Source: Firmicutes bacterium UBA1739
Lineage (GTDB): Bacteria > Bacillota > Clostridia > Peptostreptococcales > Anaerovoracaceae
Reading direction: 5' to 3'
Assembly (NCBI GenBank): GCA_002315385.1
Contig: DCHZ01000035.1
Span: forward strand, 1 to 23,438
DNA: 23,438 bases
The translations under genes and the position numbers were made by a program. The notes under the pieces were generated by a model. The model saw only the letters and a program-made list of their open reading frames with translations, did not search any database and was not told the origin of the DNA. Of the stretch, positions 21,103 to 23,438 are shown one piece after another. The stretch's first letter is position 1, and each line of letters begins with the position of its first letter.

Positions 21103-23438
21103 TTATCTGAAGTATGCTACACCGGATTCGAATATTTTCTGATCCTTATCGCCGATTACATTCTTGTATAAATTAATACCGACTCTTTCGGAGTGACCCA
21201 TTTTACCGAAAACCCTGCCGTCGGGAGAAGTGATACCTTCAATTGCCCAGTCCGAATTGTTTGGATTGAAGTAAGGGTCATTTGTGGCATTGCCTTCCCA
21301 GTCAACATACTGAGTCGCAATCTGTCCGTTGGCTTTAAGCTCGGCGAGTATCTGCGGAGAAGCGATGAAACGGCCTTCCCCGTGGGATACCGGAATGGTG
21401 TGGATATCACCGACTTCGGCCTGTGCCAGCCACGGAGACTTCACCGATGCCACTCTTGTTTTCACCAGTGTTGAAACATGGCGGTTGATTGAATTATATG
21501 TAAGGGTCGGGCTGTCCGGTTTCATGTCAATGATTCTGCCGTAAGGTACCAGACCGAGTTTTACGAGAGCCTGGAAACCGTTGCAGATTCCCAGCATGAG
21601 ACCGTCTCTGTTGTCCATGAGATCGGTAACCGCTTCGTAAACAGCGGGATTTCTGAATACCGCTGTAATGAATTTTGCGGAGCCCTCCGGTTCGTCTCCG
21701 CCGCTGAATCCGCCCGGAATCATTATCATCTGAGCATTTTTAATTTCTTTCGCCAGCTTATTAATGGATTCGTCAAGCTCGGAGGCGGTAAGATTTCTTA
21801 AAATATGCAGATATGTCTCTGCACCCGCTTTTTCGAAGGCTCTCTTGGAATCCATTTCACAGTTAGTTCCCGGGAAAACAGGAATGACAACCTTAGGCTT
21901 CGCTGTCTTAACGAGAGGTCTGACGGTATTTCTGTTTGTATATGAAATGTTTTCAGGCTTCTGCGAGTTATACTCTTTTGAAACCGACGGGAAGACTGTT
22001 TCCAGTGGTTTGGACCAGAGCTCTTCCAGCTCGTCCAGTGTGTATTTTACGGAGGCAACACCCATAACATCCACTTTCACTTCAAATGAAAGCTCGGAGG
22101 CGGGAGTGGTGACACCGAGATATCTTACATTAATTTTATCGCTGACATCGGCAAATACTGAATTCAGATCTTCGGAGCCTTTGATTTCGAGAATGAGAGC
22201 ACCGTAATTCTTGTCCAGAAGAAGATCCCGGGTCACTGAGCCCAGCTTTGCACCGATATTGTTTCCGAAACACATTCTGGAGACAGCGGTAAAAATTCCG
22301 CCTTTGCCCACAGTGGATGCGGAAAGAACAATGCCTTTGTCAATAAGCTGCTTAGTTTTTGAGAAGCCGGCCTTTAATTTATCAAAGTTAATCACTCCGT
22401 CGCTGTCTTTTTCCGTGTCGATGAGGACTATATGACTGTCCGCATTTTTAAATTCGGGAGAGATGATGTTATTGGCATCTTCCACCGCAACAGCAAAGGA
22501 GATTAATGTAGGCGGAACGTGGATATCCATAAATGTTCCGGACATGCTGTCCTTTCCTCCGATTGACGGAATACCGAGTTCCTTCTGTGCCTTGACAGAG
22601 CCCAGAAGAGCAGCCAGCGGATTGCCCCAGCGTTCGGGGGAATTGCCGAGCTTTTCGAAGTATTCCTGGAAAGAAAGACGGATTTTCGAATAATCTCCGC
22701 CCATGGCGGTAATTTTTGCCGCAGAATCCACAACCGCATATAATGCACCGTGATAAGGGCTTTTAGAAGAAAGCTCCGGATCAAAGCCATAGGTCATCAT
22801 GGTTGCGGTATCGGTATAACCGTCGGTAAGAGGCAGCTTGGCAGCCATTCCCATTGCCGGGGTAAGCTGGTTTACTCCGCCGAGAGGCATAAGTACAGTG
22901 CCGGCACCGATGGTGCTGTCGAACATTTCGGTAAGACCTTTCTGGCTGCAGCAGTTCAGATCCGCCACAGCGTTTTTAATGGAGTCGAGGTCTTTTTCTT
23001 TCTGCAGTTCATCCAGAGGTTCGGATTCGGGCATGGATACCGAAGCTTCAATCTTCTGGCGGATTCCGTTTGTATTAAGGAATTCTCTGGAAAGGTCAAG
23101 AATAGTATCTCCTCTCCAGCTCATTTTAATCCGGCCTGTATCCGTTACTTTGGCAACTATAACGGATTCGAGGTTTTCTTCTCTTGCCATTTCAATAAAA
23201 GCGGGAGCATCTTCCGCACTGACTACTACAGCCATTCTTTCCTGAGATTCGGAAATAGCAAGCTCTGTTCCGTCAAGCCCTTCATATTTTTTGAGAACGA
23301 GGTCGAGATTGATATCGAGACTGTCAGCCAGCTCGCCGATGGCAACGGAAACACCGCCGGCACCGAAGTCATTGCATCTTTTTATCAGTTTTGCGGCCTC
23401 GCTTCTTCTGAAAAGTCTCTGGAGATTTCTTTCGACAG
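21103..23438 (-). CDS. purL: Phosphoribosylformylglycinamidine synthase, fused single-chain form (5' end outside the window)
   Basis: Converts FGAR, glutamine and ATP to FGAM. 777 residues are visible; single-chain enzymes of Clostridia have about 1250, so roughly the C-terminal three fifths are here. The frame stays open to the window edge; an internal ATG at 23235 lies inside the conserved AISESQERMAVVV and is not the start. Visible: KRCNDFGAGGVSVAIGELA, the second ATP-like domain with GGKDSMSGTF, and a C-terminal PurQ-type glutaminase domain from about KVVIPVFPGTNCEMDSKRAF. The last has its catalytic Cys in MLGICNGFQAL and His in SHGEGRFIA. Unlike PurF here, it should be glutamine-active. 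It is the most upstream pur gene seen; the operon promoter is outside the window. Confidence 0.96.
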   Translation of the reverse strand, partial: VERNLQRLFRRSEAAKLIKRCNDFGAGGVSVAIGELADSLDINLDLVLKKYEGLDGTELAISESQERMAVVVSAEDAPAFIEMAREENLESVIVAKVTDTGRIKMSWRGDTILDLSREFLNTNGIRQKIEASVSMPESEPLDELQKEKDLDSIKNAVADLNCCSQKGLTEMFDSTIGAGTVLMPLGGVNQLTPAMGMAAKLPLTDGYTDTATMMTYGFDPELSSKSPYHGALYAVVDSAAKITAMGGDYSKIRLSFQEYFEKLGNSPERWGNPLAALLGSVKAQKELGIPSIGGKDSMSGTFMDIHVPPTLISFAVAVEDANNIISPEFKNADSHIVLIDTEKDSDGVINFDKLKAGFSKTKQLIDKGIVLSASTVGKGGIFTAVSRMCFGNNIGAKLGSVTRDLLLDKNYGALILEIKGSEDLNSVFADVSDKINVRYLGVTTPASELSFEVKVDVMGVASVKYTLDELEELWSKPLETVFPSVSKEYNSQKPENISYTNRNTVRPLVKTAKPKVVIPVFPGTNCEMDSKRAFEKAGAETYLHILRNLTASELDESINKLAKEIKNAQMIMIPGGFSGGDEPEGSAKFITAVFRNPAVYEAVTDLMDNRDGLMLGICNGFQALVKLGLVPYGRIIDMKPDSPTLTYNSINRHVSTLVKTRVASVKSPWLAQAEVGDIHTIPVSHGEGRFIASPQILAELKANGQIATQYVDWEGNATNDPYFNPNNSDWAIEGITSPDGRVFGKMGHSERVGINLYKNVIGDKDQKIFESGVAYFR

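Overview
The window looks like chromosome from a low-G+C Gram-positive anaerobe of class Clostridia, probably a gut-type lineage near Lachnospiraceae. The signs are the 5S rRNA sequence, RNase M5 beside rsmA, a DivIC-type septum protein, HisZ with a short HisG, a fused single-chain PurL, AGGAG-type ribosome binding sites on most genes, and a butyrate-pathway-type thiolase. Species-level placement is not possible by eye. No phage, CRISPR, IS transposase or tRNA gene was seen.

Left part, + strand (1-6500). The window opens inside the sarcin-ricin loop of a 23S rRNA gene. A 5S rRNA gene and a strong terminator follow. A housekeeping cluster begins at a clear promoter (796-824): divIC, rnmV, rsmA and cvpA, each overlapping the next, then a palindromic intergenic element, a DUF951 small protein and surE. 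Next come a cysteine hydrolase of the isochorismatase family and a monocistronic acetyl-CoA acetyltransferase with its own promoter and terminator. rnmV (5S maturation) and rsmA (16S dimethylation) lie directly behind an rRNA operon.

Middle part, - strand (6870-13773). This is a compact histidine operon transcribed leftwards: hisZ, hisG, hisD, hisC, hisB, hisH, hisF, hisIE. Most early junctions overlap by a few bases. hisA is missing from its usual place between hisH and hisF, and no histidinol-phosphatase is present. The region upstream of hisZ is rich in signals: two candidate promoters, several palindromes, a nested leader structure, and an element with perfect 14-bp inverted ends.

Right part, - strand (14262-23438, running off the window). 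This is a purine operon: purL (5' end outside the window), purE, purM, purN, purF, purH, purD, ending in a branched GC-rich terminator. Most pur junctions carry 100-135-base spacers with hairpins, unlike the overlapping his genes. The two operons are linked metabolically: the HisF/HisH reaction releases AICAR, the substrate of PurH.

The most unusual item is PurF. Its phosphoribosyltransferase half and the four Fe-S ligand cysteines are intact. Its N-terminal glutaminase half has lost the nucleophilic cysteine (it begins MGGLFG rather than M-CG-x-x-G) and the other glutamine-binding residues I could align. It is probably ammonia-dependent or fed by another protein. PurL and HisH in the same window keep their glutaminase residues.
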